DNA from: Terriglobia bacterium
GTDB lineage: Bacteria; Pseudomonadota; Alphaproteobacteria; Acetobacterales; Acetobacteraceae
Assembly: GCA_023511585.1 (NCBI GenBank)
Contig: JAIMBF010000020.1
Span: 1-37,981, forward strand
Length of the DNA: 37,981 bases
Direction of reading: 5' to 3'
This document shows, piece after piece, positions 16,451 to 25,365 of the stretch. A model generated the notes under the pieces. It saw only the letters and a list, made by a program, of their open reading frames with translations, did not search any database and was not told the origin of the DNA. The first letter of the stretch is position 1. Every line of letters begins with the position of its first letter. Made by a program: the position numbers and the translations under genes.

Positions 16451-17100
16451 AGCGTTCCCTTGTCCCAGATGTAATAAAAACCGGGGTCGGTGCCTTCACG
16501 TTCCTTGAGGCGAAACCAACGATTTTCTGCAAGCAAACGGGCGACGGGCCCATCCGGGTCATCGATATCGCCGAAGCTCAGCGCGCCGGAGATGCAGGCA
16601 TTCACGCAAAGCGGCGTCGCCTCCGGGTCTTGGCCCGGAACCAGCCCGCGCGCGGTGCCGGCATCGATGCGGCCGACGCAGAAGTTGCATTTGCTCGCAA
16701 CCCCCACGAGGTTTTTGCGTCGTCGCGCCGCTTCCGCCTCGGTCGGCGTATCGCCGAACGCATAGTGTGGCTCTTCGACGAGACTGCGCGCATCATACGG
16801 GCAGGCCATGATGCAATAGCTGCAGCCGATGCAGAGATCTTCATCGATCGTGATGATACCGTCCGGCCGTTGTCGGGTCGCGGTGGATGGGCAGACCTCC
16901 ATACAGGGCGGGTTGGCGCAGTGCTGGCAGCCGATGGGCACAAACACGCGGCTGACATCGGGATAGGTGCCGACCTCGAGATCCAGCACCCGCCGCCACT
17001 GCACGCCGGGCGGCGTTCCATTGCCCTCCTTGCACGCCGCGGTGCAGGTCTGGCAGCCGACGCAACGGCGGAGGTCGGCGACCATCACATAGCGGGTCAT
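16447..17100 (-). CDS. padC: Phenylacetyl-CoA:acceptor oxidoreductase, 4x[4Fe-4S] subunit
   Basis: The 217-residue protein is a DmsB/NrfC-type electron-transfer subunit with four cysteine sets: CVGCQTCTAAC (13-23), CQHCANPPCMEVC, CIGCSYCIMAC, and CNFC paired with the later CVNAC. These would bind four cubane clusters that connect the molybdenum subunit to the membrane anchor. The start is set by the ATGA overlap with the upstream padB stop. A much longer upstream open frame is only a shadow of padB. It overlaps padD by 4 bp. DmsB-like proteins serve many enzymes, so the specific assignment comes from the adjacent padB and the phenylglyoxylate genes. Confidence 0.85.
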   Translation of the reverse strand: MTRYVMVADLRRCVGCQTCTAACKEGNGTPPGVQWRRVLDLEVGTYPDVSRVFVPIGCQHCANPPCMEVCPSTATRQRPDGIITIDEDLCIGCSYCIMACPYDARSLVEEPHYAFGDTPTEAEAARRRKNLVGVASKCNFCVGRIDAGTARGLVPGQDPEATPLCVNACISGALSFGDIDDPDGPVARLLAENRWFRLKEREGTDPGFYYIWDKGTL

Positions 17101-19850
17101 GCCGCACCTGCCCGCGCCGGCGGCGCGATTTTGCGCACTGCGACGCGCACCACATCGGCGCCCGAACCGGTGGCATCCGTTAACTCCAGCGACAACGGCA
17201 CCAGGCGATTGAGCGAGGGATACGCCAGATCTTTCGCGATAGGGGTTTTCCAATGCGCGAATTGGCCGGGTATCACCACGGTATCCGGCCGGCATCCTTG
17301 CACGAGGCAGGCGCGCCCTTCGGTCGTTCCCGTCGGCGAACGAACCTCGACCCAATCGTTATGGTTGATGCCGAGACGCGCTGCCGTGTCGGCGTTCATA
17401 ATCACCGCGCCATGGCCGCGCAGATTGGCGCTGACTTCGTCCATCAGGGGGATGCCGGCATTGTTGCCGGCGGCATAGGCCATCATTTTGGTGGTAATGC
17501 CCCAGAAGGGGAAATCCTCCGGGTCATAGCCCTGCGCCCGGATCGCACGCACCCAGCGTTCCGGCACGTCATGCCATTGCGGCAGCGGAAGATATTCGTC
17601 GAGTTGGCTGTCCCACCAATGGATATTGTGTTCGTGCAAACGTCGGCGGAGTTCCGCCCCGACCCGGAGCAGCCGTTCCTGATACGGCAGCTCGAAACGC
17701 AGCCCAAGCCGCACCATCGTCGGATAAAGATACCAATCCTCGCGCTTGAAAGGCACGACGTAGTGGCCATGGGCGCGAAACCAGTCGAGATCATGAACCT
17801 CCGCGCCATGGCTGAGCTCCGCGGTGGCTGCCTTGCAGACCGCATCCCAGATCGTATCGACACTGTGGATCTGCTCGATCGGCAGGCGAAAATCATAACC
17901 CTCGCCCGAGAGGGGGACACCGGCCGCACCGCGATTGAGCGCGGCATTGTAACGTTCGATCAGCCCGGTACGCGCGGCGAGCTCGGTTGCGATCCAGGTG
18001 AAATCCCGCGCTTGTCCGCGCGGCGCCACGGCCGGTGTGCGCAGCGCAAAGCCGTGATGGCTCCAGTACTGCTCGACATACTTGCTGCCGCCGATGCGAA
18101 TAAGCTGCGTGCTTTCGAGATCCCCGGCCTCGGGCAGCAAAATATCGGCCATATGGTTGGTTTCATCGAAGGTATAGGCAAAGGCGACGATGAACGGCAT
18201 GCGCGCCATCGCGTCGCTGATTTTCGCTGTATCCCAGAACGCGATCGCAGGGTTGGAGCGAAAGACGAACCAGAGTTCCGGCAATTCCGGCTGCGGCCAT
18301 TCTTTCGGGGCATCGCGCGAGAACATCCAAGCGAGATGGGTCGGGCCGAGCGCCTGTGCCCAGGGCGAATTGCCCACAATCGGCACCAGCGTGCGGTGCG
18401 CGTTGCGCCCGCTCGGCGTTGCTTGCCACTCGTTCCGCCCGGTCGGGTTGAAATGCGCGGCCATGAAACCGTCTTCACCGGGAACCACGCTTTTCAGCCG
18501 ATTCTCATGCGGCCGATTAAGCCGCACCGTGGTGCCCAGCGTGCCGCCCGGCACTTCCAGTGCCCCTACCAGGGTTGCGAGCATCGTGCGCGCCCAACAG
18601 CATTCATAAGCGCCCCAACCGTTATTGACGGTTTTGCCGAGCGTCACCGCAACCGGGCGGTAAGGCAGCGTCTCGCCGTCGATCTCGATGGTCTCGCCGA
18701 CGCAGGCGTGATCGAGAAACTCGGCGGCGATGCGGCGGATCGTCGCTGCCGGAATCTCGCAAATCTCGGCTGCCCAGTCCGGCGAATAGGGGGCCATCGC
18801 GTCGACCATGGCGGTGAATGCGGTGCGGCAGGCAGCCTTGGTCCAGCTGCGAATTTCGCCGTCGGGGCCTTGCGTGATCGCATCGGCGACGGTGAAACGC
18901 CCCTCCAGCGTCGGGCGCGCGCCCTCTGTATCGAAGGCGACCGCGCGGCCGCTAATCTCATCCCAGAGCAAGGGTTTGCGGCTCTCGGGATCGCGCAGAT
19001 AATAGCCGTCCTCCGCAACGAGATAAGGTGAAGCGGTGCGATCGCGGAGAAAAGCGAGATCCAGACGCTCGCGCGGATGCGCAAACAAAATCTCGTGGAT
19101 CAGGGCAAAGAGAAAAGCGGCGTCCGTTTTCGGCTTGATCGGCACCCATTCCGTCGAACAGGCGGCCGTCGGCGAAAGATGGGGTTCGACCTGCACCCGC
19201 TTGACGCCGCGAATGCGCGCATCGGCATGGCGCCGCACCGCGCAAACACCCCCCGAGACTTCGACATTGGCGCCGCAGGAAATGATGTAGCGCGTATGCA
19301 CGGTATCCGCGGCAACGGTGAAGCCGCGATGCCAGAACTCGCCATAGAGGTGCTCGGAATGCACGCATTTGACGCCTTGGCCGGAACCGAAACTGTAATC
19401 GATCGGGCCCCAGGCGGAGAGGAAAGCAGGGAAAGTTCCCATATAGCTCTGCGGCGTGCCGCCATGGCCGAAGGTCGCGGCAACGCGCGGCAAGCCGGCC
19501 TCATTCAGCAAGCCGCGCGCGCGAATGTCCTTAAGCCGGGCGGCAATCGTATCCAGCGCCTCATCCCAGGAAATAGGAACAAAACCCGGATCCTCGTTGC
19601 GGCCCTTGCGCGGATTCGTGCGCTTCATCGGCGTGAGCACCCGATGCGGGTTATAGGTCTTTTGCACCAGGCCGAAGGCCTTGACGCAGACCCGACCAAG
19701 CCCGGGATGAACGGCAGCAGCTTCTTGGCGCGGCTCAATGCGCACCGCAACACCGTTCTCCACGCGCACCGTCATCAGGTCGGGGCCGGCGACGCAGTTG
19801 TAGCAAAAGCTTGGAACTTCGCGGACGTCTCTCTTCACGGCTGCAGACAT
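17097..19850 (-). CDS. padB: Phenylacetyl-CoA:acceptor oxidoreductase, molybdenum subunit
   Basis: The 917-residue protein is a DMSO-reductase-family molybdopterin enzyme. The N-terminal Fe-S region has C16, C19 and C55 (FCYNC, then RVCVK). The third Cys of the usual CxxCxxxC pattern is absent, with Pro23-Asp24 in its place. The C-terminal molybdopterin-binding domain includes RLGINHNDWVEVRSPTG. There is no twin-arginine signal, so it should face the cytoplasm, as reported for PadB of Thauera. The enzyme oxidises phenylacetyl-CoA by four electrons to phenylglyoxylate and CoA. The ATG at 19850 is preceded by AGGGAG, and the stop overlaps padC (ATGA). The gene lies 13 bp after the PadI-PadJ fusion. 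The substrate is inferred from the surrounding pad genes. Confidence 0.85.
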   Translation of the reverse strand: MSAAVKRDVREVPSFCYNCVAGPDLMTVRVENGVAVRIEPRQEAAAVHPGLGRVCVKAFGLVQKTYNPHRVLTPMKRTNPRKGRNEDPGFVPISWDEALDTIAARLKDIRARGLLNEAGLPRVAATFGHGGTPQSYMGTFPAFLSAWGPIDYSFGSGQGVKCVHSEHLYGEFWHRGFTVAADTVHTRYIISCGANVEVSGGVCAVRRHADARIRGVKRVQVEPHLSPTAACSTEWVPIKPKTDAAFLFALIHEILFAHPRERLDLAFLRDRTASPYLVAEDGYYLRDPESRKPLLWDEISGRAVAFDTEGARPTLEGRFTVADAITQGPDGEIRSWTKAACRTAFTAMVDAMAPYSPDWAAEICEIPAATIRRIAAEFLDHACVGETIEIDGETLPYRPVAVTLGKTVNNGWGAYECCWARTMLATLVGALEVPGGTLGTTVRLNRPHENRLKSVVPGEDGFMAAHFNPTGRNEWQATPSGRNAHRTLVPIVGNSPWAQALGPTHLAWMFSRDAPKEWPQPELPELWFVFRSNPAIAFWDTAKISDAMARMPFIVAFAYTFDETNHMADILLPEAGDLESTQLIRIGGSKYVEQYWSHHGFALRTPAVAPRGQARDFTWIATELAARTGLIERYNAALNRGAAGVPLSGEGYDFRLPIEQIHSVDTIWDAVCKAATAELSHGAEVHDLDWFRAHGHYVVPFKREDWYLYPTMVRLGLRFELPYQERLLRVGAELRRRLHEHNIHWWDSQLDEYLPLPQWHDVPERWVRAIRAQGYDPEDFPFWGITTKMMAYAAGNNAGIPLMDEVSANLRGHGAVIMNADTAARLGINHNDWVEVRSPTGTTEGRACLVQGCRPDTVVIPGQFAHWKTPIAKDLAYPSLNRLVPLSLELTDATGSGADVVRVAVRKIAPPARAGAA

Positions 19851-19863
19851 CGTCTGTGCTCCC

Positions 19864-22560
19864 TTACGCCCGAGGCCGGAGGTCGCGCACCCGCGCCGCC
19901 TTGCCCTCCGAGCGTGGCAATGTTCCCGGTGCTTCAATCGCGATCGTGGCGCTGATGCCGATCACGGATTTCACCCGGTGCGTGATCTCACGCGCGAGCG
20001 CCGGGTAGCCGGCCTCCGCTACCTCCGGCGCTGCCTCCACCCTGATTGTAAGGCTGTCCATGATGCCTTTGCGCTCGACGAGCAGCTGGTAATGCGGGCT
20101 TGCGCCATCGACCGCGAGCAGCGCCGCTTCGACTTGGCTCGGATAGATGTTGACGCCGCGGATGATCAGCATATCGTCGGAACGACCGGTAATGCGCATG
20201 ATCCGCGCATGCGTCCGTCCGCACGCGCAGGGGCGAAGATCAAGCCGCGTGATATCGCGCGTGCGGTAACGGATCATCGGCAAGGCCTCTTTGGTGAGCG
20301 TGGTAACCACCAACTCCCCCACCGCCCCCGGCGGCAGAACCGCGCCGGTGTCCGGATCAACAATTTCGAATAGAAAATGATCCTCCCACCCGTGCAAGCC
20401 TTCGCCCGCGCTGCATTCGATCGCGACCCCGGGCCCCAGCACCTCGGAAAGGCCATAGACGTCACGCGCCGCGATCCCAAGGCGGGAGGCGAGTTCGGCA
20501 CGCATTTTCTCTGACCAGGGTTCGGCACCGAAGAGGCCCAGTCGCAGTTTGCCGTTGCGGAGATCGATGCCTTCGCGCTCGGCGGTTTCGGCAAGATTGA
20601 GCGCATAAGACGGCGTCGCGCACAGTACGGTGGCGCCGAAATCGCGAAGCAGGGCAACCTGCCGCTCGGTCCCGCCGCCCGAGGCCGGCACCACCGTTGC
20701 GCCCAGACGCTCGGCGCCGCTGTGAAAGCCGAGGCCGCCGGTAAACAGCCCGTAGCCGTAAGCGTTATGAATCACATCCCCCGGCCGTGCCCCGGCGGTT
20801 GCAAGGCTGCGGGCGACAAGTTCCGCCCAGATATCCAAATCCCCGCGCGTGTAACCCACGACGGTCGGCCGTCCGGTAGTGCCCGAGGAAGCATGCAGGC
20901 GCAAAATCTCGTCACGCGGCACGGCAAAAAGGCCGAACGGATAAGCGTCGCGAAGATCGGTCTTCAGGCTGAAGGGAAAGAGGGCGAGATCTTCAAGCCC
21001 GCGGAGATCTTCCGGCCGTAGCCCGAGCGCTTGGCATTTCTCCCGATAGAGCGGGACACGCTCATAAACCCGCTGCAATACCGCGCGCAGCCGCTCGAAC
21101 TGCAAAGCCGCAAGCGCATCGCGCGAGATCGTCTCGATATCGGAAAGTGTCCGCGCGTTCTCACCCCGCCGGAGGATAGCGGGGGCAGCAGGCGCGGGGC
21201 CGGGCGAGGCGCTCGCCGGAGCTTCATTGGTTGGCGCAGCGGCGGCAAACCTCGCAAGAGCGGCCAGGCGTTCGGCGACCTTGGCCTCGATCTCGGCAAT
21301 CTCATCATCGGTGAGATGGCGGTATTTGCCGATACTCCCGAGATACTCGCGCACCGGGCGCGGCCGGTCGACAGCGCGGGTGAAACGAAGGCCCTGCTCC
21401 GGGGTGAACTCCCAGAGCGGGTGAAAATTCGTCTCCACGCCAAGGCGGGCGATCTCGGCCGTCTTCGCCGAGGGGAAACGCCAGCCCGAAGGGCAGGGGG
21501 CATAGACGTGCAGATAGGCGAAGCCGCGCCGCGATATCGCAATCGCTTTCTCGAGTTTCTCGTAGTAATCTTCAAGAAACGCGGTGGAAGCGGTGGCGAC
21601 ATAGGCGCATTCATGCATCACCATCACCAGCGGCAGGTTCTTGGCCGGCTCGCGCTTGCCCGGTAAGCCCGGCCCGACCGGCGTTGTCGAGGTCCACGAA
21701 CCTTGCGGCGTGCTGCCTGAGGCCTGCATGCCGGTGTTCATGTAGCCTTCGTTATCGACGCAGACGTATAAGATGGGATCGTTACGCGCCGCCGCGCCGG
21801 AGAGAGAGTGGAACCCGGCATCCGCGGTGCCGCCGTCGCCGGCGAGCGCAAGCATGGTCACCTCGCGCCCTTGGCGGCGAAACTGCCGCGCAAGGCCGGA
21901 GAGCATGGCAGCGGTGTTGGTCAGCAGCGGGTGGAAAATCGGCACCTTGGCGCCGGTGCGGCCGTTATAGCCGACCGTCCCCATGCCGGGGATGCAGCCC
22001 GGCGGCGCCGCGACGACGACATTGCTGCCGACCTTGCGCAGCGTGTGGCGAATCAGAAGCTCCGAATGGCAGCCTTGACACGCCGAAAGCCCGGGCACGA
22101 ACAAATCTTCCCGCGCGCCGTAGGTGTTGTAGATCTCGGCGGCTTTGCGCCAGCTCAGCGCCCCGCGCGAGCACGCGCGCACACAGGCCGGATCGCCCTC
22201 GCAGGTGTCGCATTTGCTCACATGCCCGATCGCCGGGTTATAGCTAATCCCGCCGTAAACGCAGCCGGCGGTGCACAGCAGGCAATCGACGCAGCGCTCC
22301 GCATCCCACTCCACAACGCCGCTTGTCGCGTTTTTTTGCAGGGCGCCGGCCGGGCAATGGGTCGCGCAGTCGGGCACGCTGCATTGGCGGCAGAGGGCAA
22401 GATCGGGCAGGGTGTCCGGCGTTGCCGCGGGGAAGACGCGAAGCCGGGCGTACGCATGATCGGGGGTGCCTGATTTCGCCTCGGCGCAGGCGGTCATACA
22501 CGCGCCGCAGCCGTCGCAAAGTTCGCTGCGAAAGGCAATGGTGTTGAAGCTCATGCCCAT
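19864..22560 (-). CDS. PadI-PadJ fusion: phenylglyoxylate oxidoreductase beta subunit + phenylacetate-CoA ligase
   Basis: One open frame encodes 898 residues with two complete enzymes. Residues 1-150 hold four ferredoxin-type cysteine sets (15/18/21/25, 57/60/65/69, 90/93/96/100, 117/120/126/130). Residues 155-437 form the TPP-binding beta subunit of a 2-oxoacid oxidoreductase: CQGCHSELL (161-169), then GDGG (241-244) through N270 to YMNTG (273-277). A 29-residue Ala/Pro linker (438-466) follows. Residues 470-898 are a PaaK-type phenylacetate-CoA ligase starting with IETISRDALAALQFERLR, with P-loop SSGTTGRP (558-565), YGLSEVLGPG, RTRDIT and ITGRSDDMLIIRGVNIYPSQ. In Azoarcus these are two genes, padI and padJ. 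The ATG at 22560 has GGGAG upstream; an in-frame TTG at 22584 would bury this site. The protein would work with PadE, F, G and H. Confidence 0.9.
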   Translation of the reverse strand: MGMSFNTIAFRSELCDGCGACMTACAEAKSGTPDHAYARLRVFPAATPDTLPDLALCRQCSVPDCATHCPAGALQKNATSGVVEWDAERCVDCLLCTAGCVYGGISYNPAIGHVSKCDTCEGDPACVRACSRGALSWRKAAEIYNTYGAREDLFVPGLSACQGCHSELLIRHTLRKVGSNVVVAAPPGCIPGMGTVGYNGRTGAKVPIFHPLLTNTAAMLSGLARQFRRQGREVTMLALAGDGGTADAGFHSLSGAAARNDPILYVCVDNEGYMNTGMQASGSTPQGSWTSTTPVGPGLPGKREPAKNLPLVMVMHECAYVATASTAFLEDYYEKLEKAIAISRRGFAYLHVYAPCPSGWRFPSAKTAEIARLGVETNFHPLWEFTPEQGLRFTRAVDRPRPVREYLGSIGKYRHLTDDEIAEIEAKVAERLAALARFAAAAPTNEAPASASPGPAPAAPAILRRGENARTLSDIETISRDALAALQFERLRAVLQRVYERVPLYREKCQALGLRPEDLRGLEDLALFPFSLKTDLRDAYPFGLFAVPRDEILRLHASSGTTGRPTVVGYTRGDLDIWAELVARSLATAGARPGDVIHNAYGYGLFTGGLGFHSGAERLGATVVPASGGGTERQVALLRDFGATVLCATPSYALNLAETAEREGIDLRNGKLRLGLFGAEPWSEKMRAELASRLGIAARDVYGLSEVLGPGVAIECSAGEGLHGWEDHFLFEIVDPDTGAVLPPGAVGELVVTTLTKEALPMIRYRTRDITRLDLRPCACGRTHARIMRITGRSDDMLIIRGVNIYPSQVEAALLAVDGASPHYQLLVERKGIMDSLTIRVEAAPEVAEAGYPALAREITHRVKSVIGISATIAIEAPGTLPRSEGKAARVRDLRPRA

Positions 22561-22574
22561 ATCGGTTCTCCCGC

Positions 22575-23849
22575 CTAACGCCAAAGCCGCGACATGATGC
22601 GACAGGCGGTCTCGCGTGGATCTGCAATGAAACGGGCCTTTTCGGGCGTGAGATCGATTTCGCGCCGAATCAGCTCGCAGAGGATGCCGGCATCCAGCGG
22701 CAGATTGACGGCAGCGATCCCGAGCAGGCGATTTTCAAGAAACGCAATCCGCCAATACGTCCCGGTGTCGGGGTCGCGGCGGATGTGGAGTTCGGCCGCC
22801 TCCGGCGGCGGGCCGGCGATGCCGGTGCCGACCGAAATCGCCGTCTCGCCGAAGAAACGATAGGTGTTGCGCGGGATGCTGCCGCGATAAGGCTGAAGCG
22901 CGGGATCGCCGACCATCGCCATGCCGGCGACCCGGCCCTGGGCCACCGCTTCGGGGAGGATGCCGGCCACCGTTCGGCCGGGGCTTAGGAAGCTCGGTGC
23001 TTCGGCAACATCGCCCGCAGCCCAGATCGCCTCCGCATTGGTCTGCATCGCGGCATCGACCAAAATGCCGCGCTCGGTCGCTATGCCCGAGCCGGCGAGA
23101 TAGTCACAGGCCGGCCGCACGCCGGCGGCAATCAGCAGAAGATCGGCGATGATCTCCTCGCCGTTATCCAGCGTGAGCCGGCAACCTGCATCCGTTGCAT
23201 CGCTGCGGGCGGCGGCAACGGCTTTCCGGCTGAACCGAAAGACAACGCCGTTGGCGACGAACCGCGCCGCGATTTCGGCCGCCGCCTCTTCGTCGAAATA
23301 GCCGGGAAGCACCTGCGCACGCGGCTCCACAACAGTCACCGCCACCCCGGCTTTAGCCAGGTTCTCCGCGGCATGCATGCCGATCAGCCCGGCCCCGAGC
23401 ACCACCGCGCGCCGCGCCGTGCTCAGCCCGGCGCGCAGCGCCAACGCATCTTCCAGGCTGCGCAGGCAATGAAACCGTACCTCCTCAAGCCCGCGGATCG
23501 GAGGGATGGCGGGCACGGCGCCGGTCGCCAGCAGAAGCTTGTCGTATTGCCAGACGCTGCCATCCGCGAGCAGAACCTCGTGGGCTTCCGGCCGCACCGC
23601 AGCCACCGCGGCCGATCGCTCGAAACGCACGCGCTGGGCGGCAAAAAACGCGGCGTCGCAGAGAAAGGCTTTTGCCGGCTGGGCGCGCCCGGAAACGATG
23701 TACGGCAGCAGCGTCGGCGAGTAGGGAAAATGGCGGTCGCGGGTCAGAACCGTCACGCTTGCCGCCTCGTCGTGGGCGCGAATGGCCGCGATCGCCGCCA
23801 TCGCCGCATGCGAACTGCCGACGATCAAATGCTCGCTGCTTGCTCTCAT
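22575..23849 (-). CDS. padH: Phenylglyoxylate oxidoreductase, FAD/NAD subunit
   Basis: The 424-residue flavoprotein belongs to the pyridine nucleotide-disulfide oxidoreductase class. It has an N-terminal FAD dinucleotide fold (LIVGSSHAAMAAI, 8-20), a central NAD fold (VVLGAGLIGMHAAENLA), and the FAD motif IWAAGDVAEA. It has no redox CxxxxC disulfide, so it resembles rubredoxin/ferredoxin reductases. In Azoarcus the PadH subunit passes electrons from the Fe-S clusters of the phenylglyoxylate complex to NAD+. The ATG at 23849 has GGGGAGG upstream and overlaps the padG stop (ATGA). The PadI-PadJ fusion starts 14 bp downstream. Confidence 0.88.
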   Translation of the reverse strand: MRASSEHLIVGSSHAAMAAIAAIRAHDEAASVTVLTRDRHFPYSPTLLPYIVSGRAQPAKAFLCDAAFFAAQRVRFERSAAVAAVRPEAHEVLLADGSVWQYDKLLLATGAVPAIPPIRGLEEVRFHCLRSLEDALALRAGLSTARRAVVLGAGLIGMHAAENLAKAGVAVTVVEPRAQVLPGYFDEEAAAEIAARFVANGVVFRFSRKAVAAARSDATDAGCRLTLDNGEEIIADLLLIAAGVRPACDYLAGSGIATERGILVDAAMQTNAEAIWAAGDVAEAPSFLSPGRTVAGILPEAVAQGRVAGMAMVGDPALQPYRGSIPRNTYRFFGETAISVGTGIAGPPPEAAELHIRRDPDTGTYWRIAFLENRLLGIAAVNLPLDAGILCELIRREIDLTPEKARFIADPRETACRIMSRLWR

Positions 23850-25084
23850 CGGGTTGCCTCCCCATCGGCATTGAGCCAAATCGGGCTCGGCGGGGCCGGA
23901 AGCGTCGCGTCGGCTTCCCGGAGCGCCGCACGTGTCATCGCGATCGCCCGCGCGAAATGCGCGCCGGTCAGGTCGGCGCCGGCAAGCCCGCCGATGAACG
24001 AAAGCACCGGCATGCGCAGGCCGGCGCTATAGAGCGCGGCCAAGACATCCTGATAAACGGGGCCGCAATTCCAGCCGTAAGAAACGGCGCGATCGACAAC
24101 CCCGAGCGCGCCGACCTTGCTCGCCGCCGCCGCCACGGCCGCAATGGGAAACGGCCGGTACGTCTTGATTCGGATCACGCCAACCCGAACCCCTTCGGCG
24201 CGTGCCGCATCCGCAGCATCTTTGGCGGCGCCGCTCATGCTGCCGATCGTCACCAGCCCGATCTCGGCATCATCCAGGCGATATTCCTCCACCAACGCTG
24301 CATGCTCGCGGCCGAAGACGCGGGCCCAATCCGCATGAACCTCGCTGATCACCGCCAGCGCCGTTTGCATGCCTCGGCAGAGGCTCTGGCGATAGGCGAC
24401 GAACCGCGCCGCCCCCTCGGCATCCGCCCCGCCGGTCAACGGATCAACCGCCATCGGCCGTTCGGGATCCAGCGCCACATGCCAGTTGACGTTCTTTTCG
24501 CCCAGGAACGCATCGACCGCCGCTTGATCCGGGATTTCGACCCGGCTCACGCCGTAGGAGAGATAATTGCCGTCGTGGTTCACATTCACGGGCAGCATCA
24601 CCGCCGGGTGCTCGGCGATGCGATAGGCCATAATCACCGTGTCCAAAACTTCCTGCGCGGATTCGCAAAATATCTGGATCCAACCGGCATCGCGCACGGT
24701 CATCACGTCCTGCTGGCCGCCCCAGACGCATTGCGGGCTGAGCATGTCGCGATTGACCAAAGAGGCCACCATCGGCAATCGCAGGCCCGGGGTGCGGACA
24801 TAAGGCTCGAACATGAAAGCAAGCCCCGGTCCCGAAGTGGCCGTATAGGTCCGCGCGCCGGCCAGGCAGGCGCCTTGCAGCGCCGAAAGCACGCTGTGCT
24901 CGCCCTCAAGCGGCATGACCTCGGCGTCGAGTTCGCCCTCGGCGACAAATTTTGCCAGCGTCTCGACCAGCGAGGATTGCGGCGTGATGGGGTAGACCGC
25001 AATCACGTCCGGGCGCGAAAGTTTCACCCCCCAGGCGGCGGCTTCGTTGCCGTCACAGACGATGATCCGCGAGAGATGGTTCAT
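23846..25084 (-). CDS. padG: Phenylglyoxylate oxidoreductase, alpha subunit
   Basis: The 412-residue protein is a PorA-type alpha subunit of 2-oxoacid:acceptor oxidoreductases. It has the Pyr domain motif YPITPQSSLVETLAKF near residue 31, the conserved TATSGPGLAFM near 85, and a C-terminal domain with VGVIRIKTYRPFP. Together with the TPP half in the PadI part of the fusion it forms the active site that decarboxylates phenylglyoxylate and passes the acyl group to CoA, giving benzoyl-CoA. The start is fixed by the ATGA overlap with padF; upstream codons in frame belong to a padF shadow. The gene ends overlapping padH. Substrate assignment comes from the pad operon; by sequence alone it could be a pyruvate-type enzyme. 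Confidence 0.9.
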   Translation of the reverse strand: MNHLSRIIVCDGNEAAAWGVKLSRPDVIAVYPITPQSSLVETLAKFVAEGELDAEVMPLEGEHSVLSALQGACLAGARTYTATSGPGLAFMFEPYVRTPGLRLPMVASLVNRDMLSPQCVWGGQQDVMTVRDAGWIQIFCESAQEVLDTVIMAYRIAEHPAVMLPVNVNHDGNYLSYGVSRVEIPDQAAVDAFLGEKNVNWHVALDPERPMAVDPLTGGADAEGAARFVAYRQSLCRGMQTALAVISEVHADWARVFGREHAALVEEYRLDDAEIGLVTIGSMSGAAKDAADAARAEGVRVGVIRIKTYRPFPIAAVAAAASKVGALGVVDRAVSYGWNCGPVYQDVLAALYSAGLRMPVLSFIGGLAGADLTGAHFARAIAMTRAALREADATLPAPPSPIWLNADGEATR

Positions 25085-25365
25085 GCCGCTGCCTCCTCGA
25101 CCATACGGATCGCCCGATGCGGGCATTCGGCCGCGCAAATCCCGCAGCCCTTGCAAGCGGCGAGGTTGATATCGAACCAATGCGCGCGCTCGACGATGCA
25201 CTGCACCGGGCAGGCGAGCCAGCAGACGGCGCACTTCACGCAACGCTCGCGCGCCACCACCGGGCGCATCGCGCGCCAATCGCCGGCGAGCATGGTGCTG
25301 AGCGCGGTGGCGACCGGGGCCAGATCTTCGGGAATCGGGGGCATATTGCTGCGGGAAAGGCTCAT
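25081..25365 (-). CDS. padF: Phenylglyoxylate oxidoreductase, 2x[4Fe-4S] delta subunit
   Basis: The 94-residue ferredoxin-like subunit has two complete cubane motifs: C42-C45-C48-C52 with an extra C56 (CVKCAVCWLACPVQC), and C71-C74-C77-C81 (CKGCGICAAEC). About 38 residues precede the clusters, as in PorD-type delta subunits. It overlaps padE upstream and padG downstream by 4 bp each, so the three subunits are translationally coupled. It would carry electrons from TPP to the clusters of the PadI-PadJ protein and then to PadH. Confidence 0.9.
   Translation of the reverse strand: MSLSRSNMPPIPEDLAPVATALSTMLAGDWRAMRPVVARERCVKCAVCWLACPVQCIVERAHWFDINLAACKGCGICAAECPHRAIRMVEEAAA

Noticed and set aside
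24444-24731. Possible small gene antisense or nested in padG
   Set aside because: It is on the same strand in another frame of padG, with no start signal; padG is complete and coherent.
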